The notes under the pieces were generated by a model. It searched no databases. It worked only from the letters and a program-made list of their open reading frames with translations, and was not told where the DNA came from. Source: Gigaspora rosea (taxonomy: Eukaryota > Glomeromycota > Glomeromycetes > Diversisporales > Gigasporaceae). Taken from it: a DNA stretch of 64,000 nt. Where the stretch lies: NCBI GenBank assembly GCA_003550325.1, contig QKWP01000208.1:322292-386291 (forward strand), in the 5' to 3' direction. A program made the translations under genes and the position numbers. Below are positions 34,565 to 47,863 of this stretch, one piece after another. Each line of letters opens with the position of its first letter. Position 1 is the first letter of the stretch.

Positions 34565-34899
34565 CTTAAATTAATATTTAAGTATGTAATACGGAAATTA
34601 AAAAAAAAATCGCCGTCTGCAGTCCACATCGGAATTTGATTAATATTTCGCGTAACGTTAGATAATTTAACGTAACATTTAACGATTTAACTTAACATTC
34701 GACAATTTGATGACATTTTTTAAGCAAAGCAGAAATCATAAATAAATTACGCGAGTTTATAAAATGAAGTTGTTTTACATTTCTGATAAATTTTAATAAG
34801 ATCTGCTTAAGTAACTATTTGCTTTTATTTATATTTAGTAAAATCTATATCATTATTTAATCTGAAAGTTGACTGGGTATAAATAATTGATTTAAAAAG

Positions 34900-36660
34900 A
34901 GATTATGATTATGATTAAATAAGATATATCTACGGAGGAGTTATCTTACTCGAAAACTATAATGCATCACTGATTAGGGTGGTAACTCAACTAGTAAATC
35001 AAAACTATGTCAGCAGTATTAGTAATTTTACTCTGATCAGATTTTAATCAGTGAAATTAAAATAATCGATTAAATATCATATTGATATATTTAATTAATA
35101 AATAATGCACAAAATTCTAAAGAATGCACCTTGACATCACACTTCTTTTTCTAATTTCTTTTAACTAAAAGCTCTTCGCAAAAGTTATCTCTAAAAAGTT
35201 ACGCTTGATTTTTCGCAAATATTCTATTAAAGTTTCGACTTGTACAGTTAAGATCTAATTTTTTTATTTTTTTCACTTTAAAAAACTAATGGAATTTAAA
35301 TTATTTATAAGATGAACGTTCAAGTTTATATGTTAATAGAAAATCCGAAAGCGTAACTTTATTCTCCTATATTTAATAAGTTACTTGTAAAAATTTTAAA
35401 GTAATTCGTTGGGTTTTCATTAAGTTGCGTCGTTTTAAAGTAATTAATTTTTATAATAAATATAATCTCTATAGCGATGGTATAACAATTAAATTGATTA
35501 AATTGATCTTTTTTGTGTAATATGAAAAATCTGATCATAGTAAAATTACTAATACTGCTGATATAGTTTTGATTTACTATTTGAGTTACCACCCTAATCA
35601 CTGATGCTAATTACTTATGAATTTATTTTTGACAAATTAGCCAAAACACCCTGAAACTCGTTTGATTGAACTGAAGCCCATTTTCATTGGCCTCTTTTAC
35701 ATTTTATTCGTATTATTCAAAAAATTTTTCAGGTTAATAAGCTTTAAAAATTACAAAAATTATGCAATGTTATTGTAGTAAAGTATCCCGATAAAGTTTT
35801 TTAATCGGAAAATTTATCTCTCTTCAAGAAAATGCGTTAGTATCATTTATTAATCGAGATGATTTACAAATGATCGAATGGAGAATTTCTCAAATCCAGT
35901 TTACCGACAAATTCTGAGGATTTGCAAGTGAAAGTTTTCTAGCTCTAAAGACTACTTTACGATTGCTTACCCCATATCCGTTATTTTCAGATATCTAATG
36001 ATGGCATTATCAGTTATCGATAATGTACAACCATATCAATAATTACTTGAAAAACATCTTTGGGATGACATAACAAGAAAGTACATATCTTCAAATCGAC
36101 AAATATCGTAAAAATTCTTCTACCTCGTATAATTTTAATACCAAAATTACCAAGTAGAAATACAGAACCATTTTCAACAGATATAATGAAGCATATAAAA
36201 CAGAAATTGCTTCATGAGATGATAGAAAATATTGTACAAATTCAATAACAAATAATCAATACGAGTTTATGTTACTTCTTCGTGGAACTTTGGATGGTTT
36301 TACAAAGGATTCATTTTGGAATTTATTTGATAAGGAAAAAAATCTTGTTGTAGTTATGAAGACTAAAAGTACTGTTGAAATTTTTGGTGGTTATAATCCT
36401 ATTGGTTGGGATAAGAAAACTGAATGGATTCTATAAGAATAACAATGACAGTTTTATGTTTCACTGAAAAATATGTAGTGATTGTTGTGGTCCACTTTTT
36501 GATAAATGGTAATTTACTTATTTACTTATGTATGATAGTTGTAATCACAAAAAAAAAAAAACTATACACAAATTTAATATGAAAAAGTATTAGAAATGAA
36601 ACTACATTTAATAGTTTTGGACATTAATGGAAGAATATGAAATATTCCAGATTAGAAAAG
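34900..36660 (+). pseudogene. Plus-strand BTB-TLDc relic between copies 3 and 4
   Basis: Shows the exon 2 start (AAGATATATCTACGGAGGAG), BACK region (near 35610-36000) and TLDc. TLDc blocks are CGTGGAACTTTGGATGG, then GGTGGTTATAATCCTATTGG, and finally GAAGAATATGAAATATTCCA at the end. Many indels are present. The BTB exon is missing. A Mutator-like element (34975-35596) splits exon 2. Its 3' side leads into the class A spacer and copy 4. Confidence 0.8.
34975..35596. mobile_element. Mutator-like MITE, 622 bp
   Basis: Long terminal inverted repeats of about 70 bp with roughly three mismatches, starting TAGGGTGGTAACTCAA, flanked by a perfect 9-bp duplication ATCACTGAT (34966-34974 and 35597-35605). 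A 9-bp duplication plus long inverted repeats fits MULE-type elements. No transposase. Inserted in a BTB-TLDc relic, whose sequence reads through once it is removed. Confidence 0.85.
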
Positions 36661-37930
36661 TTTTAAGCTAATTCATGATGTTTATACATGGCTTATCAAG
36701 ATGGTGCATAAATAATCTATTTACTATAGTTTACAATTAATCATTTTCATATTTGTCATCTTTCTGCTATCCTAAAGTACTGTATAAAGATTAATAATAA
36801 TTGTACAAGCTTATGTAGTAATAATGATGTTAATTTTCTTAAATCTTAATTTTTTATATCTTTGCAAGATTAGATTTATGAGTATATCTATTTCTAATCG
36901 TAAACTTTGATTAATTGACCTTAATATAGAAGTTTCTTCTTGAACGCAGTACACATGAACGATATATTGAACACGGTTTAATCATATTTATATTATTCTT
37001 GTTGCTAAACAGATACATCAAGCTACAGAATGCCTTTTGTGTGTTTACTAATGTCACATATATCGGGTGATGATTCAGTTAGCAAAGTGTTTGTTGGATA
37101 GGTTAGATGGAATAATTACATCTCTCAAATGATATAAACTCGATAAAAATTACGACTCTTCAGCTAAAAACAACTTTCCTATTTTCACTTTATAATATTT
37201 TTATCTTAAAAAAATTTAAAGTAATTTATGTGATAAATCCAATAAAATAAAGTAAATTGAGGCATCATTATCAATGTGATTAGCAAGTGATCGCAATGAT
37301 GCTCAACGATAATTATTTTTATATAATAAATTTTTATTGATGAAGTAATGAAATTTTTTCAAGTTTTATCTTCGATGTGACTAATTAGTGATCATAATGG
37401 TGCTCATTTATAGAGTCAATCAAAATAACCTTTACAGTCAATGTTTGAGCGGTTCGACTACTGTTTGTCAAATAACATCATCAAAAATAAAAAATGGAAA
37501 ATAAAAAAAAACCAACGAAACGACTATTAAACAATAGACATTTTCAAATGTCTTTCAGTGTGTTCTTCATTATTTCTCTTCACTATCTTTTAGGTGCAAA
37601 TATGAAAAATAAAAGCATTACAATAATGCGTTAATATAACATTATGCAGCTTGTGGTTTTGACTGAAAAAAATGTGGCAAGTGCCGTAACGTATTAATTT
37701 TGTAAATGTATTCCTACGCAATTTATAGGCATGTCAAAAGTATTTCGGCATAGCCAAAGTTGTGTTGTAATAATTATTTTTTTCATTGACATAATATTTT
37801 TGCTATTTTTTAGTCCCGAATTGGTTCAATCAGTATTCATGCTCCTTAGGTTCAGGATGCTTTAATATTATATTGGTGATAACATCTATTTTATTTTAAG
37901 CAAAATCTTGTAAAATGCTTGTCACTAAAA
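36661..37930. other. Class A intergenic region upstream of copy 4
   Basis: No gene. It aligns along its length with 22191-23560 and, apart from the hAT-like insertion there, with 42816-44760. Confidence 0.7.
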
Positions 37931-37981
37931 CATGACGTTCAAACGTTACACGAAATATTTGATCTGCAGATTATAAATATC
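37931..37981 (+). promoter_or_regulatory. Class A upstream element, copy 4
   Basis: TTCAAACGTTACACGA, an extra AATATTT, then GATCTGCAGATTATAAATAT. The spacing between the two boxes is longer than before copies 2, 5 and 6. Confidence 0.45.
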
Positions 37982-38036
37982 CGTACTTACAAGTATTAAC
38001 TTTAATCGATAATTGAATATTTCATATTTATTAAAG

Positions 38037-39590
38037 ATGGCAATAAAATTCTTTGAAAAACTTTCGTATAATTATCTTGAACTTCTTAATGATGAAGAAG
38101 ATTTTAATGTAATCATTAAAGTAGGCGAGTTGCCAAATACTAAAATATTTCAAGCACATTCAGCAATTTTAAGATATAGGTCTTTATATATTCGTAATGA
38201 ATTGGCGAATATCAGCAAAGATAAGAATAATATTAAAACTCTTCATTTAAAAAATATTTCGATCCAACAATTTGAGATAATGGTCAAGTAAGTTATTTTA
38301 TAAAATTTTTAATTTATGTTAAGTTACAAAAAAATCTGAAATATTAATTAAATTTTATTATACAAAGGTTTATCTACGGAGGAATTGTCTTACTCGAAAA
38401 CCATAATACATCATTTATTTTTGAGCATATTCTTGTTGCTTATGAATTTTTTTTTGATGAATTAGCCGAGCACCTTGAAACTCATTTAATTGAAACAGAA
38501 TCTCATTCTCATTGGCTTCGTTTAAATTTTACTCGTATTTATCAAAAAATTTTTCAAAATAATAAGCTTCAAGAATTACAAAAATGGTGCAATGATATTG
38601 TGGTAAAATATCCTGGAAAGATTTTTGATTCTGAAGACTTCTTCTCGCTTCAAGAAAATCCTTTAGTATCGCTTATTAGTCGAGATGATTTACAAATGAA
38701 AGAAGTAAAAATTTGGAATCATGTTATTGAATGGGGAATTGCACAAAATCCTGGACTACCATCCGATCCTGAAGACTGGTCTAATGAAAATTTCTTAGCC
38801 TTAAAGACTACTTTACGAAATTGTTTGCCTCATATTCGTTATTTTCAGATGTCTAGTGATGAAATTATCGATAATGTGCGACCATATAAAAAGATACTTG
38901 AAAAAAAATCTTTGGAAAGATATAAAAAATAAGTTTATGTCACCAAATCGACAAGTATCTTCAACAATCCTCCCACCTCGTGTAATTTTAACATCAAAAT
39001 TACCAAGCAGAAATACAGAACCATTTTCAACAATTATCAATGAAGCACATGCAGTAGAAATTGCTTCATGTGTTGATAAAAAAGAAAGTACATATTCAGT
39101 AAAAAACAATCCATACGGGTTTAATTTACTTTTTCGTGGAACAAGAGATGGTTTTACCTCTGATTCATTTTGGAAATTATGTGACAAGCAAACAAATCTT
39201 GTTGTAGTTATGAAGGTTAAAGGTACTGATGAAATTCTTGGTGGTTATAATCCTATTGGTTGTGATAAGCCAGCTGGAAATGAATTCTATAAGAATTGCA
39301 TTGATAGCTTTATTTTTTCACTGAAAAATGGCACCATTCAAACTTCTATTTTAAGTCGCGTGATAAGGCCAAATAATGCAATTTTTTGTTATTCTGGTTG
39401 GGGTCCTGTTTTTGGCGGTGAAAGAGGAGGCGGTGATTTAGTTATGACAGATAATTGTAATCAAGATACTACATGTTACGATCAACAAATTTCATATGAA
39501 AAAAAAATTAAAATTCCAATTAACAATGATGGAGCAACATGGTTTTCAGTAGAAGAATATGAAGTTTTCCAGATTAATAAAAGGACCTAA
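38037..39590 (+). pseudogene. BTB-BACK-TLDc copy 4 with one-base frameshift
   Basis: Exon 1 is 38037-38287 and the intron is 38288-38367 (80 bp, acceptor ACAAAG). Exon 2 reads KFIYGG at the junction and continues through BACK. At 38901-38908 an A-run has eight bases, where other copies have seven, so the linker LEKNLWKDIKN shifts frame and stops near 38932. The following frame is then open to the stop at 39590 with a complete TLDc domain (GFNLLFRGTRDGFTSDSFW, GPVFGG, EEYEVFQI). One Trp of GGYNPIGW is Cys. It is either a recent pseudogene or a homopolymer error. The start is at ATG 38037; an in-frame TTG eight codons upstream is not used in other copies. Confidence 0.85.
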
Positions 39591-39949
39591 AAGCTTTAAG
39601 CAAATTAATTATCTATATACATAAATTTATTGTAATTTACAATGTGATTATTAATCTTCTTTACATTGTCATCTTTTCTAATATTAATATTGTACAAGCT
39701 TTATCTTATACATTGATTTTCTTATATCATGCTTACAGATTACCGTGATCATCATATGATCGCTTATCATACGTATAAAAATCCTTTAAATTGCTTTACA
39801 AATGTCGTTTCAAAAAAATAACCATTCCGACGATTTCTGGTTATATTTCAATTCTCTACTGTAATACATTTATATACTATAGCTTGTATTTGACCAATAA
39901 ATAAGCACTAAAATTTTAACCTTTCTTTACCAAACTTTAAGTTGATTCC

Positions 39950-40229
39950 CAAATTTCTGTGTACTATAGCTGAACGTGGTAATTTGAAAAGCACGATAAT
40001 ACGGTAGAACAACAATAAATAGCATATGAGTTAAAGTAGATCTCTAAATTGAACCATTTTTCAACGAAAAAGAAACTTCATTACAACTATTATGAAATGA
40101 AGATTTTTCCCGTTCAAGAGAATCATATCAACCAAGAATTTTACCAACTTTAATGATTACATGAAATCTTCTTTGTCTCAAAAAACTCAAAAAAATTATT
40201 TGAAAGTTTTCAATGAATTTTACTGCCAT
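39950..40229 (-). pseudogene. Minus-strand BTB-TLDc relic after copy 4
   Basis: ATGGCAGTAAAATTCATTGA reads leftward from 40229, with a very short BTB remnant and then the same TLDc scrap as after copy 3. More of the BTB is deleted here than in the equivalent relics. Confidence 0.6.
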
Positions 40230-40377
40230 CTTAAATTAATATTTAAGTATGTACATACGGAAATAAAAAATAAAAAAAAAAGAACCATCTGCAGTCCATT
40301 TTTTATTATTTCGCGCAACGTTTGATAATTTAACGTAACATTTTAACTATTTAACGTAACATTAATATAACATAACG

Positions 40378-41431
40378 TAGGGCTGTAAATCGATTCTAAA
40401 AATTAGAATCGATGATCGAATCCCTAAAATCGTTTTAGAATCGATGATCGAATCTTTTGATTTGTCATACTGAGCTTTAATCTGTTTTGTACTGTTAAAT
40501 GCTATGTTATTTATTAATAATATAAATTTAATGTTTTATTTAATGTATAAAAAAGTAATAAATTGAAAAATTATATAAAATAAATATAAATTAAAAAATT
40601 GTGGAGAAAAAAGCGAATGCTAAAAAAAACTCCACTCTAAAATCAAATACAGTATTTTTAATCTATCATCTTCATTTAATTTATTATTTTCAATTAATGA
40701 AGTATTTTGTTTTTTCAAGTTGACGACGTTTAGCTCTTGTTGTAGTAGCCATATTGACACGAACAAAAAATAAACTCTCAATTAATTATTTATATCGAAT
40801 ATTTATATATTTAAAAACTATATAAAAAATAGAGTACATTCAGCCATTTTATAATTATTAGTTTTATACTTACGGACTATTACAATGTTTTAATAAATAT
40901 TCTTTGCTTTTAGATATATAAGAAAATATAATGCTATGTTTGTTATTAAAAACAATAAGACACATAAGCCTATCATTTGTACTAAGCCATTCTATAATAT
41001 TTATTTAATACTGTCGCTAATTTTTAATATTCTCGTTTTTTGACAAGCACATAAAAAATATAAACGGTTGTGTTTGTTACTATTTAACTTATTATTTTTC
41101 AAAGCCTCTATAGCTATCTGAAACCACATCGTTGTAACTTATTAAAAATTATAAGGCGTATTATGTTTTTAAACTTAAGCCTATTGTTTTCAATAATAAA
41201 CATAGCTTTATATTTTTTACACATACACGAAGAGAATATTTATCAAAAATTTATGCATTTAAATATTTAATATAAAACGATTATATATTTAGAATCGATT
41301 CTAAATCTTAGAATCGATTTCAGAATATTTAATCGTTTGTAAAAACGATTAAAACGATTATACAGAATGAGAATCGATTCTAATTCGATTAACGATTAAA
41401 ACGATTATTATAGAATCGATTTACAGCCCTA
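40378..41431. mobile_element. hAT-like non-autonomous element, 1054 bp, AATCGATT-rich ends
   Basis: A perfect 8-bp target duplication ACATAACG (40370-40377, 41432-41439) flanks ends TAGGGCTGTAAATCGATTCT (left) and the same inward from the right. Subterminal regions are packed with GAATCGAT/AATCGATT. No long ORF. Inserted in the divergent spacer between a minus and a plus relic. Confidence 0.9.
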
Positions 41432-41619
41432 ACATAACGTAGATTCATCCTTTTTTAAGCAAAGCAGAAATTATGCGTTTATAAAGTGGAAATTGTTTTA
41501 CATTTCTGATAAATTTTAATAAGATCTGCTTAAAGTAACTAATTGCTCTTATTATATTTAGTAAAATCTATATCGTTATTTTAACTGAACTGAAAGTTGA
41601 CTGGGTATTAAACAATTAA

Positions 41620-42815
41620 TATAAAAAATATTTCGATCCAACAATTTGAGATTATGATTAAGTGAGCTATTCTACATATAATTATAATTTATGTTAAGTT
41701 ACAAAAAATCTGGACTATAAATTAATTTTAAATAAGATATATCTACGGAGGAGTTGTCTTACTCGAAAACTATAATGTATCATTGATTTTTAAGCTTATG
41801 CTTATTGCATATGAATTTCTTTTTTACAAATTAGCCAAAACACAATTTTCATTAGCCTCTTTTACATTTTGTACGTATTTATCAAAATTATTCTGGTTTT
41901 AAGTTTCAAAAATTACAAAATGCTGCAATGATATGGTAGTAAAGTATCCTAATAAAGTTTTTTAATCGGAAAAATTTTCTCTCTTCAAGAAAATGCGGTA
42001 GTATCATTTATTAATCGAGATGATTTACAAATGGAAGAAGATTTTGGAATCATGTTATCGAATGGGAATTTTTCAAAATCATGTTTCTGAAGATTGGTCA
42101 AATGAAAGTTTTCTACTCTAAAGATACTTTACGATTGCCTACCTCATATCCGTTATTTTCAGATATCTAATGATGACATTATCTATAATGTACAACCATA
42201 TCAATAAATACTTGAAAAACACCTTTGGATGATGTAACAAGAAAGTTCATATCTCAAAATCGACAAATATCGTCAGAAATTCTCCACCTCGTATAATTTT
42301 AACACCAAAATCACCAAGTAGAAATACAGAACCATTTTCAATAGGTAATAATGAAGCATATGAAGCAGAAATTGCTTCATGGGATGATATAAATAATGTA
42401 CATATTTAGTACAAATAATCCATACGAGCTTAAATTACTTCTTCGTGGAACTAGGAATGGTTTTACAAAGGATTCATTTTGGAATTTATTTGATAAGGAA
42501 AAAATCTTGTTGTAGTTATGAAGGCTAAAGGTACGATTGAAATTCTTGGCGGCTATAATCCTTTCGTTCGTGATAAAAAAAAAACTGAAATGCATTCTAT
42601 AAGAATTACAATTGCAATTTTATGTTTCACTGAAAAATATGCGGCGATTATTGTGGTCACTTTTTGGTGATAAATGGAAATAACGGTAATTTACTTATGT
42701 ATGATGGTCGTAATCACAAAAAAAAAAAAAAACTATAATCAACAAATTTTATATGAAAAATGTACATTTAATAGTTTTGGACACTCAGAGATAAATATGA
42801 ATATTCCAGATTAGA
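41620..42815 (+). pseudogene. Plus-strand BTB-TLDc relic before copy 5
   Basis: Begins at the end of exon 1 (ATTTCGATCCAACAATTTGA), passes an intron remnant and AAGATATATCTACGGAGGAG, then BACK and TLDc blocks (CTTCTTCGTGGAACTAGGAA, ATTCTTGGCGGCTATAATCC). Many indels are present. Parallel to the relic at 34900-36660, but without the Mutator-like insertion. Confidence 0.8.
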
Positions 42816-43086
42816 AAACTTTTAAGCTAATTAATGATTTATACTGTATACATGCATATCAAGATGGTGCATAAATAATCTATTTACTATAGTTTACAAT
42901 TTTATTGTCATCTTTCTGCTATCCTAAAGTATAAAGATTAATAATAATTGTACAAGCTTTATGTAGTAATAATGATGTTGGTTTTCTTTTAAATCTTAAG
43001 TTTCTATAACTTTGCAAGATTAAATTTACGAGTATATTTGAATATTTGATCTAAATATAGAATTTGCTACTTGAACGCAGTATACA

Positions 43087-43673
43087 TAGGGGTGGCAAAT
43101 GATTTAAAACGTGATCTTAAAAAACATGTTTGTTTGATTTAAAATTATTGAAAATTGTTTTAATACATTATGACGTAATATGATCCGAACATGATCCGAG
43201 TTACATAATTTAATTTATAATGATTAAATTCAAAAATAAATTAATCGATATTCAAAAAAAATAAATTAATCGATATTCAAAAAATAAATTTAATCGATAT
43301 TCAAAAATCAAAAACTTACTCAATGAGATTTAATAGTGGTAATATTTGCAATACCAACGAATGCAAAACTAGTACAGAATTAAAGTTGTATTTGCCGATA
43401 GGCAATTATGCATTTAAAATCAATGGAAGTTGTATTTGCCGATAGGCGAAATTGTGTATTTAAATTCTTAAAACGATCAAATACATTTCTTATATTCTTA
43501 AATGTAATAAATTCGAAAATATATAACAGATTATCTGAAACTAAAATTGGCCAATCAGAGACGATAATTTTAATTTCAGCCAAATTTTAGAATCAGACGC
43601 CGATGTTTTAAAAAAGTTTTAAAACAATAAAAAATGTTAAAAAACTGTTTAAAACGTTTTTTTACCATCCCTA
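43087..43673. mobile_element. hAT-like non-autonomous element, 587 bp
   Basis: A perfect 8-bp duplication AGTATACA (43079-43086, 43674-43681) flanks ends TAGGGGTGGCAAATGATTTA (left) and TAGGGATGGTAAAAAAACGT (right, inward). Subterminal TTTAAAAC/GTTTTAAA motifs are iterated. The parallel spacers at 22453 and 36950 are uninterrupted (GAACGCAGTACACATGAACG) and give the empty site. Confidence 0.9.
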
Positions 43674-44778
43674 AGTATACATGAACGATATATTGATCAT
43701 GTTTTAATCATATTTATATTATTCTTATTGCTAAACATATATATATCAAGCTACGGAATGCCTTTTGTGTGTTGGCTAAGGTCACGTATACGGGTAATGA
43801 TTCAGTCAGCAAAGTGTTTGTTGGATAGATTAGATGAATAGTTGCATCTCTAAAATGATATTAGCTCGATAAAAATTACGACCTTTCAGCTAAAAAAAAA
43901 AAAACTTAAAGCCTTATTTTTACTTTATAATATTTTTATCTTAAAAAAATATTTAAAGTAATTTATGTGATAAATCAAATAAAATAAAGTAAATTAAGGG
44001 TGCTCTCAAGCATCATTCTCAATGTGATTAGCAAGTGATCGCAATAATGCTCAACGATAATTATTTTTATATTAAATGTTTATTGAGAATTCGGATATCC
44101 AATATATGAAGTAAAAAATTTTTTTAAGTATTATCTTCGATGTGACTAATTAATGATCATAATGGTGCTCATTTATTAGAGTTAATCAAAATAACAACCT
44201 TTACTGTCAATATTTGAGCGGCTCGACTAAATAACATCGTCAAAATAAAAAATGAAAATAAAATACAACAACAAAAGCGATTATTAAACAATAGACATTT
44301 TCAATGCCTTTTAGTGTGTTCTTCATTAAATACTTCAAAATTTTCAGTATTTCTCTTCACTATCTTTTAGGTACAAATATGAAATAGCTTAGCAAATAAA
44401 AGTATTACAATAATGCGTAATATAACATTATGCAGCTTGTAGTTTTGACTGAAAAAAAATTCGGCAAGTGCCGTAACGTATTAATCTTGTAAATGTATTC
44501 CTACGTAATTTATAGGCATGCTAAAGTATTTTGGCATAGATTTTTGATACAAAGTTGTGTTGTAATAATTATTTTTTTTTCATTGACATAATCCTTTTGC
44601 TATTTTTTAGTTTTTTAGGTTCAACCAGTATTCATGCGCCTTAGGTTCAAGATGCAAAAAATAAGCTAATATTACATTGGTGATAACATCTATTTTTGGT
44701 ATACTAAAAAAATAATTAAAATTTTAAATGCAAAATATGTACGTAATATTTCTTGATGAAATGCTTGTCACTAAAAAT

Positions 44779-44820
44779 GACGTTTGTCAAACGTTACACG
44801 ATCTGCAGATTATAAATATC
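44779..44820 (+). promoter_or_regulatory. Class A upstream element, copy 5
   Basis: CGTTTGTCAAACGTTACACG followed by ATCTGCAGATTATAAATATC, as before copy 2. The identical block at 46922-46963 precedes copy 6. Confidence 0.5.
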
Positions 44821-44865
44821 CGTATTAACGTTAATCGATAATTGAATATTTCATATTTATTAAAG

Positions 44866-45720
44866 ATGGCAGTAAAATTCTTTGAAAAACTTTCGGATAA
44901 TTATCTTGAACTTCTTAATGACGAAGAAGATTTTAATGTAATCATTAAAGTAGGCGAATTGCCAAATACTAAAATATTTCAAGCACATTCAGCAATTTTA
45001 AGATATAGGTCTTTATATTTTCGTAATGAATTAGCGAATATCAACAAAGATAAGAATAATATTAAAACACTAGATTTAAAAAATATTCCAATCCAACAAT
45101 TTGAGATAGTGATCAAGTAAGTTATTTCATATAATTTATAATTTATATTAAGTTACAAAAAAATCTAAAATATAAATTAAATTATACAAAGATATATTTA
45201 CGGAGGAGTTGTCTTACTCGAAAACCATAATACGTCATTTATTTTTGAGCTTATGCTTGTTTCTTATGAATTTCTTTTTGATGAACTAGCCAAGCACCTT
45301 GAAACTCATTTAATTGAAACAGAATCTCATTCTCATTGGCTTCTTTTAAATTTTACTCGCATTTATCAAAAAATTTTTCAAAATAATAAGCCTCAAGAAT
45401 TACAAAAATGGTGCAATGATATTATGGTAAAATATCCTGAAAAGATTTTTGATTCTGAAGACTTCTTCTCGCTTCAAGAAAATGCTTTAGCATCGCTTAT
45501 TAGTCGAGATGATTTACAAATGAAAGAAGTAAAAATTTGGAATCATGTTATTGAATGGGGAATTGCACAAAATCCTGGTCTACTATCCGATCCTGAAGAC
45601 TGGTCTAATGAAAATTTCTTAGCCTTAAAGACTACTTTACGAAATTGTTTGCCTCATATTCGTTATTTTCAGATGTCTAGTGATGAAATTATCGATAATG
45701 TGCGACCATATAAAAAGATA
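44866..45720 (+). pseudogene. BTB-BACK-TLDc copy 5, truncated at the N
   Basis: Exon 1 is 44866-45116, a 75-bp intron follows (45117-45191), and exon 2 starts at 45192 and is open until the N at 45721. After it the sequence jumps to a copy of 43579 onward, so the frame ends in unrelated transposon sequence. The BTB and BACK parts equal copy 6 (one residue, DEI versus DEF). This is most likely the same gene as copy 6, written twice through an unmerged contig overlap or as an allele, and not a separate truncated gene. Confidence 0.85.
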
Positions 45721-45721
45721 N
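45721..45721. other. Single N: assembly join
   Basis: The only ambiguous base seen in the window. Left of it the reading frame of copy 5 is intact. Right of it the sequence restarts at the equivalent of 43579. Confidence 0.95.
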
Positions 45722-47863
45722 GCCAAATTTTAGAATCAGACGCCGATGTTTTAAAAAAGTTTTAAAACAATAAAAAATGTTAAAAAACTGTTTAAAACGT
45801 TTTTTTACCATCCCTAAGTATACATGAACGATATATTGATCATGTTTTAATCATATTTATATTATTCTTATTGCTAAACATATATATATCAAGCTACGGA
45901 ATGCCTTTTGTGTGTTGGCTAAGGTCACGTATACGGGTAATGATTCAGTCAGCAAAGTGTTTGTTGGATAGATTAGATGAATAGTTGCATCTCTAAAATG
46001 ATATTAGCTCGATAAAAATTACGACCTTTCAGCTAAAAAAAAAAAAACTTAAAGCCTTATTTTTACTTTATAATATTTTTATCTTAAAAAAATATTTAAA
46101 GTAATTTATGTGATAAATCAAATAAAATAAAGTAAATTAAGGGTGCTCTCAAGCATCATTCTCAATGTGATTAGCAAGTGATCGCAATAATGCTCAACGA
46201 TAATTATTTTTATATTAAATGTTTATTGAGAATTCGGATATCCAATATATGAAGTAAAAAATTTTTTTAAGTATTATCTTCGATGTGACTAATTAATGAT
46301 CATAATGGTGCTCATTTATTAGAGTTAATCAAAATAACAACCTTTACTGTCAATATTTGAGCGGCTCGACTAAATAACATCGTCAAAATAAAAAATGAAA
46401 ATAAAATACAACAACAAAAGCGATTATTAAACAATAGACATTTTCAATGCCTTTTAGTGTGTTCTTCATTAAATACTTCAAAATTTTCAGTATTTCTCTT
46501 CACTATCTTTTAGGTACAAATATGAAATAGCTTAGCAAATAAAAGTATTACAATAATGCGTAATATAACATTATGCAGCTTGTAGTTTTGACTGAAAAAA
46601 AATTCGGCAAGTGCCGTAACGTATTAATCTTGTAAATGTATTCCTACGTAATTTATAGGCATGCTAAAGTATTTTGGCATAGATTTTTGATACAAAGTTG
46701 TGTTGTAATAATTATTTTTTTTTCATTGACATAATCCTTTTGCTATTTTTTAGTTTTTTAGGTTCAACCAGTATTCATGCGCCTTAGGTTCAAGATGCAA
46801 AAAATAAGCTAATATTACATTGGTGATAACATCTATTTTTGGTATACTAAAAAAATAATTAAAATTTTAAATGCAAAATATGTACGTAATATTTCTTGAT
46901 GAAATGCTTGTCACTAAAAATGACGTTTGTCAAACGTTACACGATCTGCAGATTATAAATATCCGTATTAACGTTAATCGATAATTGAATATTTCATATT
47001 TATTAAAGATGGCAGTAAAATTCTTTGAAAAACTTTCGGATAATTATCTTGAACTTCTTAATGACGAAGAAGATTTTAATGTAATCATTAAAGTAGGCGA
47101 ATTGCCAAATACTAAAATATTTCAAGCACATTCAGCAATTTTAAGATATAGGTCTTTATATTTTCGTAATGAATTAGCGAATATCAACAAAGATAAGAAT
47201 AATATTAAAACACTAGATTTAAAAAATATTCCAATCCAACAATTTGAGATAGTGATCAAGTAAGTTATTTCATATAATTTATAATTTATATTAAGTTACA
47301 AAAAAATCTAAAATATAAATTAAATTATACAAAGATATATTTACGGAGGAGTTGTCTTACTCGAAAACCATAATACGTCATTTATTTTTGAGCTTATGCT
47401 TGTTTCTTATGAATTTCTTTTTGATGAACTAGCCAAGCACCTTGAAACTCATTTAATTGAAACAGAATCTCATTCTCATTGGCTTCTTTTAAATTTTACT
47501 CGCATTTATCAAAAAATTTTTCAAAATAATAAGCCTCAAGAATTACAAAAATGGTGCAATGATATTATGGTAAAATATCCTGAAAAGATTTTTGATTCTG
47601 AAGACTTCTTCTCGCTTCAAGAAAATGCTTTAGCATCGCTTATTAGTCGAGATGATTTACAAATGAAAGAAGTAAAAATTTGGAATCATGTTATTGAATG
47701 GGGAATTGCACAAAATCCTGGTCTACTATCCGATCCTGAAGACTGGTCTAATGAAAATTTCTTAGCCTTAAAGACTACTTTACGAAATTGTTTGCCTCAT
47801 ATTCGTTATTTTCAGATGTCTAGTGATGAATTTATCGATAATGTGCGACCATATAAAAAGATA
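45722..47863. repeat. Second copy of the 2142-bp duplication
   Basis: Repeats 43579-45720. It includes the right end of the hAT-like element (to 45816), the whole class A spacer, the promoter block (46922-46963) and the 5' part of copy 6. Confidence 0.92.

Larger units (their letters stand above)
43579..45720. repeat. First copy of a near-identical 2142-bp duplication
   Basis: Matches 45722-47863 at a constant offset of 2143. In the stretches compared I saw one difference, at the ATT/TTT in GATGAAATTATCG, close to the right end. It starts inside the hAT-like element and stops inside exon 2 of copy 5, at the single N. Confidence 0.92.

Noticed and set aside
37981..38036. Upstream TTG starts extending class A genes by eight residues
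   Set aside because: All copies share ATG at MAVKFF or MAIKFF; the extension exists only in class A flank, and TTG is not a usual eukaryotic start.
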